From Thalassotalea psychrophila (GTDB lineage Bacteria > Pseudomonadota > Gammaproteobacteria > Enterobacterales > Alteromonadaceae), in the NCBI RefSeq assembly GCF_031583595.1, contig NZ_CP134145.1, positions 682,001 to 746,000 on the forward strand: a stretch of DNA of 64,000 bases, given 5' to 3'. Numbering within the stretch: position 1 is the first letter of the stretch; each line of letters starts with the position of its first letter. The notes beneath the pieces are model-generated. The model saw only the letters and a list, made by a program, of their open reading frames with translations. It had not been told where the DNA came from and did no database searches. The translations under genes and the position numbers were made by a program. This document shows positions 32,438 through 42,083 of this stretch, piece after piece.

Positions 32438-33349
32438 ATGATTAAACAACGTACTCTCAAACAAAGCGTAAATGCTACTGGTGTTGGTTTACATAAAGGT
32501 GAAAAGGTGCAGATTACTCTCCGTCCTGCGCCTGCAAACACGGGAATAGTATTCCGTCGTGTTGACCTAGAACCTATGGTAGATATTCAGGCTACACCTG
32601 AAGCTGTGGGCGAAACTACGTTGTGTACATGTTTAGTGAATGAGCAAGGTGTTCAAGTATCCACCGTTGAACACCTGTTAGCCGCAGTAGCTGGCTTAGG
32701 TATTGATAACTTAGTCGTAGAAGTAGATTCTCCTGAGATCCCAATTATGGATGGTAGTGCCTTACCATTCGTATATTTGATCCAATCAGTTGGAATTGAA
32801 GAGCAAAACGTCGCTAAGAAATTTTTACGCATAACTAAAAAAATTCGTGTTGAAGAAGGTGATAAGTGGGCTGAATTATGTCCACATGAAGGTTTCAAAG
32901 TTAACTTTGCTATCGACTTCGAACATCCGGTAATTGCTAATACTACACAGAATATGAGCATGGATTTATCTGCTAACTCTTTTATCAAAGAAATTAGCCG
33001 CGCTCGTACCTTTGGTTTCATGAAAGACATTGAGTTTTTACGTTCACATAACCTAGCACTAGGCGGTAGCTTAGAAAACGCTATCGTACTTGATGAATAT
33101 CGTATGCTTAATAGTGAAGAGCTTCGCTATGATGATGAATTTGTTAAGCATAAAATATTAGATGCAATCGGCGACCTTTATATGGGCGGTGTTAGTATCT
33201 TAGGTGAGCTAAACTCATATAAATCAGGCCATGGCTTAAACAACATGTTGTTACGCGAAGTATTCAAACAAGTTGAAAGTTGGGAATGGGTAACGTATGA
33301 AGACGAACGCCCTTCACCGATAGCTTATCAAGATGCTGTTGTAGCGTAA
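32438..33349 (+). CDS. lpxC: LpxC, UDP-3-O-acyl-GlcNAc deacetylase
   Basis: A 303-residue zinc enzyme that carries out the committed step of lipid A synthesis. Zinc ligands are recognisable: STVEHLLAA, and the [12 protein letters not shown] segment with its His and Asp. The general acid His lies in [11 protein letters not shown] start at [21 protein letters not shown] because homologues begin there and the 14 extra residues of the longer frame come from the promoter leader. A terminator follows. The C-terminal tail, whose homologue is the FtsH degradation signal in E. coli, ends in DAVVA. Confidence 0.97.
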   Translation: MIKQRTLKQSVNATGVGLHKGEKVQITLRPAPANTGIVFRRVDLEPMVDIQATPEAVGETTLCTCLVNEQGVQVSTVEHLLAAVAGLGIDNLVVEVDSPEIPIMDGSALPFVYLIQSVGIEEQNVAKKFLRITKKIRVEEGDKWAELCPHEGFKVNFAIDFEHPVIANTTQNMSMDLSANSFIKEISRARTFGFMKDIEFLRSHNLALGGSLENAIVLDEYRMLNSEELRYDDEFVKHKILDAIGDLYMGGVSILGELNSYKSGHGLNNMLLREVFKQVESWEWVTYEDERPSPIAYQDAVVA

Positions 33350-33373
33350 GCGATAAAGAAATTAAATTCATAG

Positions 33374-33402
33374 AAAGCAGAACTTAGTTCTGCTTTTTTT
33401 TT
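33374..33402 (+). terminator. Terminator of lpxC
   Basis: A 10-bp stem AAAGCAGAAC / GTTCTGCTTT around a 3-4-base loop is followed by a run of at least eight T. It closes the dcw-lpxC cluster. Confidence 0.9.
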
Positions 33403-33422
33403 ACTTCAAGGATGATGGAATG

Positions 33423-33450
33423 CAAACTGCCATGGATGGCTTTAAGTTTG
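33423..33450. repeat. Imperfect palindrome, family GCCANGGATGGC (copy A)
   Basis: An inner hairpin GCCATGGATGGC is flanked by arms CAAACT and AGTTTG with a one-sided TTTA bulge. The word AAGGATGA precedes it by 7 bases. A second copy with different but still complementary arms is at 37829-37855. Confidence 0.75.
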
Positions 33451-33462
33451 TAGATAATTTAC

Positions 33463-33490
33463 AAACGAGAAACGAGAAACGAGAAACGAG
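33463..33490 (+). repeat. 7-bp tandem repeat AAACGAG, 4 copies
   Basis: Four perfect AAACGAG units lie between two palindromic repeats in the convergent lpxC/dciA gap. Confidence 0.9.
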
Positions 33491-33512
33491 AAGTTGAGTA
33501 AGCATCAGTTCC

Positions 33513-33553
33513 ATGGTTGGTCCGAATTTATTCGGACGTAATCCCTAAAGGGC
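33513..33553. repeat. Imperfect palindrome, family TTGGTCC...GGACGT (copy 1)
   Basis: GGTTGG is followed by a hairpin TCCGAATTTATTCGGA (33521-33536), then CGTAAT and a second small hairpin CCCTAAAGGG (33544-33553). Three further copies are at 38382, 38443 and 42810. Confidence 0.8.
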
Positions 33554-33567
33554 TAATTTATTATGAC

Positions 33568-34026
33568 TTACTTTTTCCCATGCTTAGCCAACCGCAATAA
33601 AACTTCTTTTAAACCAGGAGGTGCATTCTCGGCAACTTCATAAATATGCTCAGCAGTTTCTTTTGACATACTTTTATTTGGTTTTACTGGCTCTTTCACT
33701 ATTTCACGTCTATTGCCGTGCGGATTTATCTTTATTTCTATGCGTCGAAAAATTCCTTGGGTTTGCAATGCCAGTTGTTGTGATATATTGTTACGCTCGA
33801 ACTGTAGACGTTGTCCCCAAACCGGAGATTTTGCTTCTATTACGACTAGATCTTGTCGGCAATTGGCTATTTGCCAAGCATTCTCTGGTAGATCAGGGCA
33901 TATTTGTCGTATAATGTCGTCCAGGATTTTAAAAGATTGCGCTTTAGTAGAGAAATCAGCCATTGTACCACTGGCTTTTTCAAGCAAGCTGTTTAAGTCT
34001 TGAGGGGCTTTTACAATGCGTTTCAT
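33568..34026 (-). CDS. dciA: DciA-type DUF721 protein, probable replicative helicase loader
   Basis: A 152-residue protein of the DUF721 family. DciA loads DnaB in bacteria lacking phage-derived DnaC. The central KH-like part (CPDLPENAWQIANCRQDLVVIEAKSPVWGQRL, about 42-75) is the conserved domain. The C-terminal half is basic and probably flexible. The location between lpxC and secA is typical in Vibrio and Shewanella relatives. Whether this genome lacks dnaC cannot be judged from the window. Confidence 0.85.
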   Translation of the reverse strand: MKRIVKAPQDLNSLLEKASGTMADFSTKAQSFKILDDIIRQICPDLPENAWQIANCRQDLVVIEAKSPVWGQRLQFERNNISQQLALQTQGIFRRIEIKINPHGNRREIVKEPVKPNKSMSKETAEHIYEVAENAPPGLKEVLLRLAKHGKK

Positions 34027-34078
34027 TAACCGGTTTACCTTGAGCGATTATCATTTCTAAACAGAAATAAGTATTTAA

Positions 34079-34975
34079 ATGAGTTTAACACTATTATACC
34101 GCGGACAAAATGTCCGTTTTTCATTAAAGCTAAGTAAACCAAGATGGCTCGCCATTGTTGGTGGCTTTGCTGTGGTGTCAGGCTTTATTATTCATGCGGT
34201 TATGAAATCTGAAGATGTACCTGAACACTTGATGTCGGCTACGCAGCCGGTACAGCCGGTACCTAATACGACTAATGACAAACAAATTGTAGCTTTAAGT
34301 GCAAAAATTGCCGAGTTGCAATCGCATGTATTACGCCTAAATGCTTTGGGAGAACGCTTAGCTGAAGAAGCTGATATTCCTAAAGAAGAATTTAATATGG
34401 TGGCACTGCCTTCTTCGGGTGGGCCGTTACATCAAGAAGTGTTAACCAGTGATTTTTCAATGACTGACTTGACAAATCAGCTGAATAATTTGAATCACAG
34501 TCTAATTCAAAAAGAAAATCAGCTTAACCTACTTGAATCTTTAGCATTGGGTCACCATATCGAAAATATGAGTTACTTATCCGGACGTCCAATTGGCAAA
34601 GGCTGGTTGTCGTCATATTACGGAGTTCGTAAAGACCCATTCACTGGTAAACCTACAAAACATAAAGGTGTAGACTTTGCTGGTAAAGAAAATGCTGAAA
34701 TTTATGCCACCGGCTCAGGCGTTGTTAGTTATGCTGGCGAACGTTGGGGCTATGGAAACTTGGTAGAAATTGATCACGGCACTGGTTATAAAACTAGATA
34801 TGCACACAATAAGTCGCATCTAGTAAAAATTGGTGATGTGGTGAGTAAAGGGCAAGCAATTGCTAAAATGGGTAGTACAGGTCGTTCAACTGGCCCGCAC
34901 GTTCATTACGAAATCCTGCGTAACGATAAACAAATAAATCCAACTAAATACGTTTATCGCAAGCCTAAAACTTAA
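34079..34975 (+). CDS. M23 family metallopeptidase with membrane anchor and coiled coil
   Basis: A 298-residue protein. It has one membrane segment (about residues 24-42), a periplasmic coiled coil (about 65-100 and 130-160), and a C-terminal LytM/M23 domain with zinc ligands in HKGVDFAG (His and Asp) and GPHVHYEI, plus TRYAHN. Because both H-x-x-x-D and H-x-H are intact, it is likely an active peptidoglycan endopeptidase rather than an EnvC-like activator (inference). It occupies the place of SecM upstream of secA, but no SecM-type arrest sequence is visible. It is divergent from dciA. Confidence 0.88.
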   Translation: MSLTLLYRGQNVRFSLKLSKPRWLAIVGGFAVVSGFIIHAVMKSEDVPEHLMSATQPVQPVPNTTNDKQIVALSAKIAELQSHVLRLNALGERLAEEADIPKEEFNMVALPSSGGPLHQEVLTSDFSMTDLTNQLNNLNHSLIQKENQLNLLESLALGHHIENMSYLSGRPIGKGWLSSYYGVRKDPFTGKPTKHKGVDFAGKENAEIYATGSGVVSYAGERWGYGNLVEIDHGTGYKTRYAHNKSHLVKIGDVVSKGQAIAKMGSTGRSTGPHVHYEILRNDKQINPTKYVYRKPKT

Positions 34976-35001
34976 GTAAATAACTCTCGTAATTCTTTGA
35001 T

Positions 35002-35025
35002 TCAGTCTCTGACTGATTTTTTTTT
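35002..35025 (+). terminator. Possible weak terminator before secA
   Basis: A 5-bp stem TCAGT / ACTGA is followed by nine T. The stem is short, so read-through from the M23 gene into secA is likely. Confidence 0.4.
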
Positions 35026-35064
35026 ATCGCCTAAAATATAATTGGCAAAATTGGTTTAAATAAA

Positions 35065-37746
35065 ATGTTTGTAAATATAATGAGAAAGCTGTTTGGTAGT
35101 CGTAATGACCGACTTCTAAAGCAAATGAACAAAGAAGTATTAAAAATTAACGCCCTAGAAGAAACAACAAAAGCGTTAAGTGATGATGATTTAAAAGCCA
35201 AAACAACTGAGTTTAAAGAGCGAGTTGCCAATGGCGAAACGTTAAACAACATTTTACCTGAAGCATTTGCAGTAGTACGTGAAGCCAGTGTTCGTGTATT
35301 TGGCATGCGTCACTTCGATGTACAAATGATCGGTGGCATGGTGTTACATCACGGTAAAATTGCCGAGATGCGTACCGGTGAAGGTAAAACTTTAACCGCA
35401 ACATTACCAAGCTACTTAAACGGCCTTACCGATAAAGGTGTTCACGTAATTACCGTGAATGATTACCTAGCCACACGTGATGCTGACTGGGCCCGTCCAT
35501 TATTTGAATTCTTAGGTATGACTGTTGGTTGTAACATTCCAAATATGGCACCTGAAGAAAAGCAAGCGGCATATAATTGCGATGTAACTTACGGTACCAA
35601 TAACGAATTTGGTTTCGATTATCTACGTGACAACATGGCGTTCTCTCCACAGCAACGTGCGCAACGTCCATTACATTTTGCGGTAATCGATGAGGTGGAT
35701 TCAATTCTGATTGATGAAGCACGTACACCACTTGTTATTTCAGGACAAGCCGAAGACAGCTCCGAGCTATATCGTTTAATCGACTCTATGGTGCCGATGC
35801 TTGAACAACAAGAAGCAGAAGATGAAGAAGGTGTCGAAAGTACCGGTGATTTCACCATTGATGAAAAGTCAAAGCAAGTATACCTAACTGAGCGTGGTCA
35901 AGTTCGCGTAGAAGAAATCTTAAAAGAACGTGGCATGCTAGACGAGCACGATTCTTTATATGGTGCATCAAGTATCGCTTTATTACACCATGTTATGGCG
36001 GCGCTTCGCGCACATAAATTATTCCAAAAAGACGTTGACTATATCGTTAAAGAAGGCGAAATAGTTATTGTTGATGAACACACCGGCCGTACTATGGAAG
36101 GTCGTCGTTGGTCTGAAGGTTTACATCAAGCAGTAGAAGCTAAAGAAAATGTAAACATTCAAAACGAAAACCAAACACTTGCTTCTATCACATTCCAGAA
36201 TTTCTTCCGTTTATACGAGAAGTTATCAGGTATGACAGGTACAGCTGATACAGAAGCATTCGAATTTAATCATATTTATGGCTTAGAAACAGTTGTTATC
36301 CCGACGAACCGCCCTATGGTTCGTAAAGATATGGCTGACTTAATCTACTTAACACAAGAAGAAAAATACGAAGCCGTAATTACCGATATTAAAGATTGTG
36401 TAGAACGTGGCCAGCCAACACTTGTTGGTACAATCAGTATAGAAACCTCTGAATTTTTATCAGACATTCTTCGTAAAGCAAAAATTAAGCATAAAGTACT
36501 TAATGCTAAATTTCATGCTGAGGAAGCCGAAATTGTTGCTAATGCCGGTAAACTCGGCGCGGTAACTATCGCAACTAACATGGCCGGTCGTGGTACCGAT
36601 ATCGTCTTAGGTGGTAACTTAGGCGCAGATCTTGCTAAATTGCAAAATCCGTCAGAAGATCAAATTGCTAAAGCTACAGCCGAGTGGCAAGAAAACCATG
36701 AACAAGTTGTTGCGGCAGGTGGTTTACACATTGTTGCTACCGAGCGTCATGAATCTCGTCGTATCGATAACCAATTACGTGGTCGTTCAGGGCGTCAAGG
36801 TGACCCAGGCTCAACACGTTTCTACTTATCTATGGAAGATGGCTTGATGCGTATCTTCGCCTCAGAGCGTATTGCTAACATGATGCGTAAATTAGGTATG
36901 GAACACGGTGAAGCGATTGAACACCCTTGGGTAACTAAATCGATCGAAAACGCCCAACGTAAAGTTGAAGGTCGTAACTTTGACGTTCGTAAGCAATTGC
37001 TTGAATACGATGATGTTGCCAACGATCAACGTAAAGTAATTTACGAACAACGTAACGAACTTTTAGATGAAGGTGATATTGGCGATACTATTGCTGCAGT
37101 ACGTGGCGACGTGATCAACGGTATGATTGATGCGCATATTCCACAACAATCACTTGAAGAAATGTGGGATGTTCCAGCTCTTGAAGAACAACTTAAAGGT
37201 GAGTTAACTTTAGATCTTCCGCTAGTTAAATGGTTAGAAGATGACGATAAGTTAAACGAAGACTCATTGCGTGAACGTATTTTAGCGGAAGTTGAAACTG
37301 CCTACGCTGAAAAAGAAGCACAAGTTGGCCCAGACGTTTTACGTCAGTTTGAAAAAGCAATTATGCTACAAACACTTGATGGTTTATGGAAAGAGCACTT
37401 AGCGGCGATGGATCATTTACGTCAAGGTATTCATTTACGCGGTTACGCACAAAAGAACCCGAAACAAGAATACAAAAAAGAGTCATTCGAGTTATTCTCA
37501 AACATGCTTGATAACTTAAAATATGACGTAGTAAGCGTTTTATCTAAAGTTCGCATTCAACAAGAATCAGATGTTGAAGCGGTAGAAGAGCAAACGCGTA
37601 AAAACGAAGATGCACCTAAGCAATACACGCATGAATCAAGTGGCCAAGCAACACAAGAAAACGAAGTTGCACGTGTTGGCCGCAACGAGCCATGCCCATG
37701 TGGCTCAGGTAAAAAATACAAACAATGTCACGGTAAATTAAGCTAA
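35065..37746 (+). CDS. secA: SecA, preprotein translocase ATPase
   Basis: An 893-residue motor ATPase that drives proteins through SecYEG. The start [20 protein letters not shown] aligns with the usual N-terminus. Walker [14 protein letters not shown] lies near residue 102; [12 protein letters not shown] and the helicase motif [16 protein letters not shown] follow. The C-terminal zinc/SecB-binding tail [13 protein letters not shown] is present after a variable linker. Length is close to E. coli SecA (901). Confidence 0.98.
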   Translation: MFVNIMRKLFGSRNDRLLKQMNKEVLKINALEETTKALSDDDLKAKTTEFKERVANGETLNNILPEAFAVVREASVRVFGMRHFDVQMIGGMVLHHGKIAEMRTGEGKTLTATLPSYLNGLTDKGVHVITVNDYLATRDADWARPLFEFLGMTVGCNIPNMAPEEKQAAYNCDVTYGTNNEFGFDYLRDNMAFSPQQRAQRPLHFAVIDEVDSILIDEARTPLVISGQAEDSSELYRLIDSMVPMLEQQEAEDEEGVESTGDFTIDEKSKQVYLTERGQVRVEEILKERGMLDEHDSLYGASSIALLHHVMAALRAHKLFQKDVDYIVKEGEIVIVDEHTGRTMEGRRWSEGLHQAVEAKENVNIQNENQTLASITFQNFFRLYEKLSGMTGTADTEAFEFNHIYGLETVVIPTNRPMVRKDMADLIYLTQEEKYEAVITDIKDCVERGQPTLVGTISIETSEFLSDILRKAKIKHKVLNAKFHAEEAEIVANAGKLGAVTIATNMAGRGTDIVLGGNLGADLAKLQNPSEDQIAKATAEWQENHEQVVAAGGLHIVATERHESRRIDNQLRGRSGRQGDPGSTRFYLSMEDGLMRIFASERIANMMRKLGMEHGEAIEHPWVTKSIENAQRKVEGRNFDVRKQLLEYDDVANDQRKVIYEQRNELLDEGDIGDTIAAVRGDVINGMIDAHIPQQSLEEMWDVPALEEQLKGELTLDLPLVKWLEDDDKLNEDSLRERILAEVETAYAEKEAQVGPDVLRQFEKAIMLQTLDGLWKEHLAAMDHLRQGIHLRGYAQKNPKQEYKKESFELFSNMLDNLKYDVVSVLSKVRIQQESDVEAVEEQTRKNEDAPKQYTHESSGQATQENEVARVGRNEPCPCGSGKKYKQCHGKLS

Positions 37747-37771
37747 GAAGTTTAGCTGAATGGATATTGAT

Positions 37772-37807
37772 AAAGCCCTAATTGATGAAGTCAATTAGGG
37801 CTTTTTT
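37772..37807 (+). terminator. Terminator of secA
   Basis: A 14-bp stem AAAGCCCTAATTGA / TCAATTAGGGCTTT with a TGAAG loop is followed by a T run. It separates secA from the mutT-like gene. Confidence 0.92.
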
Positions 37808-37828
37808 GATTGAAGGATGAATTAACTT

Positions 37829-37855
37829 AGAATTGCCAGGGATGGCTTAAATTCT
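37829..37855. repeat. Imperfect palindrome, family GCCANGGATGGC (copy B)
   Basis: The inner GCCAGGGATGGC is flanked by AGAATT and AATTCT with a TTA bulge on one side. AAGGATGA lies 8 bases upstream, as in copy A (33423-33450). The arms differ from copy A but remain complementary. Confidence 0.75.
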
Positions 37856-37970
37856 GTTATCATTGACGAGAAATGAAGAGCGTGACGTAACTCTGATCCA
37901 TTAAACATCATTGCGGCGCAGGTCGTAATCTTATATTCTTCCATCAATATAAAAATCTAGAAACACAACA

Positions 37971-38375
37971 ATGACAAAAAGAGTCCACGTCGCCGTAGGC
38001 GTAATATACAAAGACCAAAAATTCTTCCTCACAAAACGCCTTGAACACACCCATCAAGGTGGTAAATGGGAATTCCCTGGTGGTAAGGTGGAAAATAATG
38101 AAACTGTGCATGAAGCGCTGCACAGAGAGCTTAAAGAAGAAATCGCAATTGATACTCTCGCGATGCAACCACTCATTGAAATAAGCCATGACTACAGCGA
38201 TAAGCAGGTATTACTCGAAGTGTTTTTAGTTGACCAATTTTTAGGAGAGCCAACAGCTCAAGAAGGACAACAACAAGGCTGGTTTAAAAAAGAAGAACTA
38301 ATAAGCATCGACTTCCCAAAAGCCAATACGCCAATAGTAGAAAAATTGATGTTATTGAATTTAGCCAAAATTTAA
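37971..38375 (+). CDS. mutT: MutT-type Nudix hydrolase (8-oxo-dGTP diphosphatase)
   Basis: A 134-residue Nudix protein. The Nudix box spans residues 38-60 with G38, E44, and RELKEE at 52-57; the usual Gly after the EE pair is Ala here. MutT removes 8-oxo-dGTP from the nucleotide pool. Position after secA is that of E. coli mutT. The substrate is inferred from synteny and length (E. coli 129). No C-terminal thiamine-phosphate-synthase-like extension is present. Confidence 0.9.
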   Translation: MTKRVHVAVGVIYKDQKFFLTKRLEHTHQGGKWEFPGGKVENNETVHEALHRELKEEIAIDTLAMQPLIEISHDYSDKQVLLEVFLVDQFLGEPTAQEGQQQGWFKKEELISIDFPKANTPIVEKLMLLNLAKI

Positions 38376-38381
38376 ATGTAT

Positions 38382-38420
38382 GGTTGGCTCGAATTTATTC
38401 GAGCGTTATCGCGATAGCGA
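38382..38420. repeat. Imperfect palindrome, family TTGGTCC...GGACGT (copy 2)
   Basis: GGTTGG is followed by the hairpin GCTCGAATTTATTCGAGC (38387-38404), then GTTA and a second hairpin TCGCGATAGCGA (38409-38420). Compared with copy 1 both sides of the stem changed together. Confidence 0.8.
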
Positions 38421-38442
38421 CATTTAAAGGCAAACTTAGTCA

Positions 38443-38474
38443 AACTTTCCTGCGGAAATAACGTCCTAATAATT
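38443..38474. repeat. Imperfect palindrome, family TTGGTCC...GGACGT (copy 3, inverted)
   Basis: On the minus strand: TTGG, hairpin GTCCTAAATTATTAGGAC, GTTA, then the second hairpin TTTCCGCAGGAAA. It faces copy 2 across a short spacer, so the two form a larger inverted pair between mutT and the DUF3465 gene. Confidence 0.78.
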
Positions 38475-38577
38475 TAGGACCAACAAAACTGCAGACCTTC
38501 ACTGTTAGTTATGATTCCCCTGAATTCGAAGGTGACGCCCTTAGTCCTTGACCCCTAAACCCCTTATTCCTATTTCC

Positions 38578-39108
38578 TTAATTGTAAGTAAGCCCAACAT
38601 ATTTCAAATACCCATCCGGATGTTGTCCATTAGGATCTTTATGGGTCCAATGCACCACACCACCTTTATCATTCCATTCATACACCCCATAAAAGCCAAT
38701 ATCGTCACCTTCACGTAAAGAATTTACTCTTGAGCCGATATCAATATTATGAGCGACTAATACTGTTTGATTATTTTTAAGCCGTACAATAAAGCGCTGA
38801 TGACGAGAGCCTTCATTATCATCGGGTAACATTCTTACCACACGACCAGAACCACGTACCTGAACGTTTGATAATTGATTGTCAGACAAATGTGTAATCT
38901 TTTCGAGGTCGGTTAGCTTAGATAAATCAACATCACGCTTAAATTCCATGTTTTGATCAAATGCATTAGCGAGCATATCGTCTGTAGATTCTAAAACGAT
39001 TGGTTGTATATTAGATAGATTTGGATCTTCAGCTTTAGGAAAAAGCACATTGAAATAAACGTATACACCAACAAAGGCTAAAAGAATAATGGTAAGTAAG
39101 TTTTTCAT
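38578..39108 (-). CDS. DUF3465 protein, membrane-anchored
   Basis: A 176-residue protein with one N-terminal membrane segment or uncleaved signal (MKNLLTIILLAFVGVYVYF), an acidic linker and a C-terminal domain matching DUF3465 by its VRGSGRVVRMLPDDNEGSRH, FIVRLKNNQTVLVAHNIDIG and VVHWTHKDPNG stretches. The domain looks like a small beta-rich OB-type fold, and its His/Asp-rich end suggests a ligand or metal site (inference). I start at MKNLL, since the frame upstream adds nine charged residues before the signal. The function is unknown. It is convergent with mutT. Confidence 0.75.
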   Translation of the reverse strand: MKNLLTIILLAFVGVYVYFNVLFPKAEDPNLSNIQPIVLESTDDMLANAFDQNMEFKRDVDLSKLTDLEKITHLSDNQLSNVQVRGSGRVVRMLPDDNEGSRHQRFIVRLKNNQTVLVAHNIDIGSRVNSLREGDDIGFYGVYEWNDKGGVVHWTHKDPNGQHPDGYLKYVGLTYN

Positions 39109-39230
39109 AATCCGTGAAATTATTATTTTGTCCAAGATAAAATAATTATGCCCTATTTATAATGGCCATTTCAAGTGATTGAAAAATAGGATTTTAAGAA
39201 GGACAAAATAAAATGAGAAAACAAATTTAA

Positions 39231-39467
39231 TTATTCAGATTCAACAAAAAACTTATTGTTTTGTAAAAACTCATCTTCAAGCGCATCCAACATTTCTTCA
39301 GATAAAGGCTGTGCACCTTGCGCTGGCTGAGAAATCTTATGACCTTCACTTGCCCACTCACCTAAGTCAATTAGCTGACAACGTTTAGAACAAAATGGAC
39401 GAAATTCAGACTCATTGCACCAAACAACTTCACTTTGGCAATTAGGGCATTTAACTTTTGTAGTCAT
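39231..39467 (-). CDS. yacG: YacG, DNA gyrase inhibitor zinc protein
   Basis: A 78-residue protein with a zinc finger CPNC (residues 7-10) and CSKRC (26-30), followed by [11 protein letters not shown], the family signature. E. coli YacG binds GyrB and blocks DNA binding by gyrase. In E. coli it directly neighbours zapD and coaE; here a foreign-looking gene lies between yacG and zapD. Confidence 0.95.
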   Translation of the reverse strand: MTTKVKCPNCQSEVVWCNESEFRPFCSKRCQLIDLGEWASEGHKISQPAQGAQPLSEEMLDALEDEFLQNNKFFVESE

Positions 39468-39539
39468 TTATTTTCCAGTAACTAATATATTTAAGGTATT
39501 ATCAATAAAAATAATTATAACAACAATTCGAGTCTTAGT

Positions 39540-41225
39540 TTGCAATTTAATTTTCATAAAGCATATCAATTAACACTATTATTTTTCACTATTATTGGTA
39601 TGCATGTAGTTACCTTTATGCCAAGAGGCAGTGGATTATACGTTTCTTCAAATATGATTGGTTGGGGGGTAGTTTCTTTATTAATCTCTTATGGCTTTTG
39701 GTATGTATATAAAAATAAAGCGATTACTTACTCAAAACTGTCTTTGTATGTTGTCTCTGGTGTTCTACTTTTAATTTTACCTGTTACTTATTCTAATTCA
39801 TCTCTAGATAACTTTTTACCTAGATTGATTGCTCTGATTGCAGGAGTCTTATTTTTATTTAGCCTTTATCAATGTAAATTTGGTTTAACAGATAGAGTAA
39901 AAATACTGAATATATTTTTAATTGGAATTCTTATAGAGGGTATCTTAGGTTTTTTACAGTTCTTTGTGTTTAACTTTTTAGAGTGGGATTTTGGTTATTA
40001 TGACTTATTAAACTTACGTCCTTCGGGAGTATTTAGGCAGCCCAATATTATGGCTAGCTTTATGGCTTCGGGTATAGTTATTTCTTTGTTCTTACTTTAT
40101 AAGGAAATTAATAATTTAAATAAAAAAATTCTTTATATTTATTATTCTGTTTTATTTATCTGTTCTACGATTCTCTTAATTTTACAATCTAAAACTGGCT
40201 ATTTAGGTTTGTTGCTTTCCTTACTTCTGTTAATTCCTGTTATATTCAAACACTTTAATAGAGTAAAGGTAGGTATCATTTTTATTCTTCTAGGTCTTAT
40301 TTGGGGTATTATTTCTTTAAATATTATCAAAGGAGTAGAACGAGGAGAAAAGCTTTATACTGATGGCGGTATTAGACTAGATATAATTAATGTTGGATTT
40401 GATATATTTGAAAAAAGTCCTTTGCTAGGGCATGGATACGGTAACTTTGAAAGAGTATATAGAAGTGCTCATATTAAAAAAATGAAAACAGAGGAGTCAC
40501 TTGGTGAGCCTCTTGAAAATCTTCATCATCCCCATAATGAAATTTTATTTTGGGGAATAGAAGGGGGAATCGTAGCTTTATTCGGACTTTTAATTTTAAT
40601 CATTGGTTTCATACAGATATTTCCCCGAAATATGCTAAGAGAAAATTCCGCTCTTTTAAGCCTATTAGTCCCAATTTTATTGCATACTCAATTCGAGTAC
40701 CCTTTCTATACTTCATTGATTCATTTACTACTATTTATTACTTTAATTTGGTATATCGATGAGTCACTAAACAATTCGAGGGAGAAAAATATTGGAAAAA
40801 ATGAAGCTACTAAATATATAGGAATATTGATTCCTATATTAGTAATTCCATTTATGGTTTCAGGTTTGCATACGATGAAATCAATGTCAGATTTTCATGA
40901 AAGCAAATACAAAGATGTCCAATACTTGTTGAATGTAAAAAATGACCTCATTTGGCATGACTACATAAGTAGAATTTATCAAAATATATATTTCAATAAA
41001 GGAATGAAAACGGGTGATGTTGACTCATTGACTTCCTACATAGTCTGGGGACTTAATTATGTTGAAACTAAACCAAGAGTAAAAATTTACGATAACATGA
41101 TCAAGTCCATACAGTTAATTGAAAGCAAAGGTAATGAATATAATTATGAAACAAAAGTGAAAATTTTTACAGATGCTAAGTTAATGTACCCTAAAGTTTT
41201 TACATATAAAATTGTTAAAGGTTAG
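39540..41225 (+). CDS. PglL-like O-oligosaccharyltransferase / Wzy-family ligase
   Basis: A 561-residue membrane protein with about ten hydrophobic segments. RPSGVFRQPNIMASFMASG and HHPHNEILFWGIEGG are the two conserved stretches of the Wzy_C/PglL group, which moves lipid-linked glycans onto O-antigen acceptors or pilin. The first membrane segment and PRGSGL motif resemble PglL N-termini. Closeness to the pil genes suggests pilin glycosylation (inference). The start is a TTG without a clear ribosome site; an ATG at 39600 would cut the first membrane segment. It is visibly AT-rich (one line at 40141 counts 15 GC in 60) and is inserted opposite to yacG and zapD, suggesting transfer. No glycan synthesis genes are nearby. 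Confidence 0.85.
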   Translation: MQFNFHKAYQLTLLFFTIIGMHVVTFMPRGSGLYVSSNMIGWGVVSLLISYGFWYVYKNKAITYSKLSLYVVSGVLLLILPVTYSNSSLDNFLPRLIALIAGVLFLFSLYQCKFGLTDRVKILNIFLIGILIEGILGFLQFFVFNFLEWDFGYYDLLNLRPSGVFRQPNIMASFMASGIVISLFLLYKEINNLNKKILYIYYSVLFICSTILLILQSKTGYLGLLLSLLLLIPVIFKHFNRVKVGIIFILLGLIWGIISLNIIKGVERGEKLYTDGGIRLDIINVGFDIFEKSPLLGHGYGNFERVYRSAHIKKMKTEESLGEPLENLHHPHNEILFWGIEGGIVALFGLLILIIGFIQIFPRNMLRENSALLSLLVPILLHTQFEYPFYTSLIHLLLFITLIWYIDESLNNSREKNIGKNEATKYIGILIPILVIPFMVSGLHTMKSMSDFHESKYKDVQYLLNVKNDLIWHDYISRIYQNIYFNKGMKTGDVDSLTSYIVWGLNYVETKPRVKIYDNMIKSIQLIESKGNEYNYETKVKIFTDAKLMYPKVFTYKIVKG

Positions 41226-41226
41226 A

Positions 41227-41973
41227 CTAACATTTAGCCAAGTTGAAATGCACAGTGTCAGTGATATATTGCTGGCCTTTACTTTCACACAGCTCCATAA
41301 AACGTATTGAATATCGGTATCTATTGCCACTTACCGATGGGAAATAATCTACTCCATCGGGTAATTTAATACGTAACAATAATAGCCCTTCACCGTTATC
41401 TTGGTAAAAGCTGTTACTGGCTTCAATTTCTAAAAAACTAGATTTTTGACGGATGAATTTTAAAATCATTAGCAACGCTTGTTCGACTTTACCTAACGCA
41501 CCTAACCATCTATCAACATCTTGTTGAATAAAAATAGGTGGTTGATTTAGCCAATATACAAGAGCAGGTAAATCAAAACCACAATAAGCCCCTTGGAGGG
41601 TAAAACGCTTACGCATGCCGTCCAAAAATTTATCATCTTTCAAACTCGACCATAAAGGCTGTTTAGAACGAAGGCTTGTCGTTAACGACTTAGTTTGTTC
41701 AAGGTTCAGTTGTAATGCTTTTGAATTTACATCAGGTGATTTTGACCAAACAATTAAATTCTGTTCAAGCTTTTCCAAATCCTTAATAACATCACCGCGT
41801 AAATCGGTTCTATCTAATGTATCTAAAATGGCAAATAAAGCATTAAAAAATAAGGTATGACTTGACGAAAATTCTTGGGCCAGACACGAACGTGCCTGAA
41901 CAAATAATTGCTCAAGTTTCAAATAGTTACGAATCCGTTCGTTTAGAGGGTGTTCATAAAGAATTTCAGTCAT
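41227..41973 (-). CDS. zapD: ZapD, FtsZ-bundling division protein
   Basis: A 248-residue cytoplasmic protein starting TEILYEHPLNERIRNYLKLE, the family signature. ZapD binds the FtsZ C-terminal peptide and bundles protofilaments. LPDGVDYFPSVSGNRYRYSIRFME near the C-terminus is also typical. Its stop lies 1 base from the stop of the PglL-like gene, so the two converge tightly. The ATG lies 110 bases from coaE. Confidence 0.95.
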   Translation of the reverse strand: MTEILYEHPLNERIRNYLKLEQLFVQARSCLAQEFSSSHTLFFNALFAILDTLDRTDLRGDVIKDLEKLEQNLIVWSKSPDVNSKALQLNLEQTKSLTTSLRSKQPLWSSLKDDKFLDGMRKRFTLQGAYCGFDLPALVYWLNQPPIFIQQDVDRWLGALGKVEQALLMILKFIRQKSSFLEIEASNSFYQDNGEGLLLLRIKLPDGVDYFPSVSGNRYRYSIRFMELCESKGQQYITDTVHFNLAKC

Positions 41974-42083
41974 GTTTTTATAATTTTTGTTCTGATCTTT
42001 CTATACTAACCAGAGATTTAGCGAAAGGCTATTATTTTTTTTGAGTATGATTGGCGAGACATCAGTCTTTTGTTTTTAGCGTG

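Noticed and set aside
34079..35064. SecM-like arrest peptide upstream of secA
   Set aside because: The upstream gene is an M23 peptidase. Its C-terminus has no F-x4-WI-x4-GIRAGP pattern, and the gap to secA shows only a weak hairpin.
41862..42044. 60-residue plus-strand ORF overlapping the zapD start
   Set aside because: Mostly antisense to zapD, with no domain or ribosome site.
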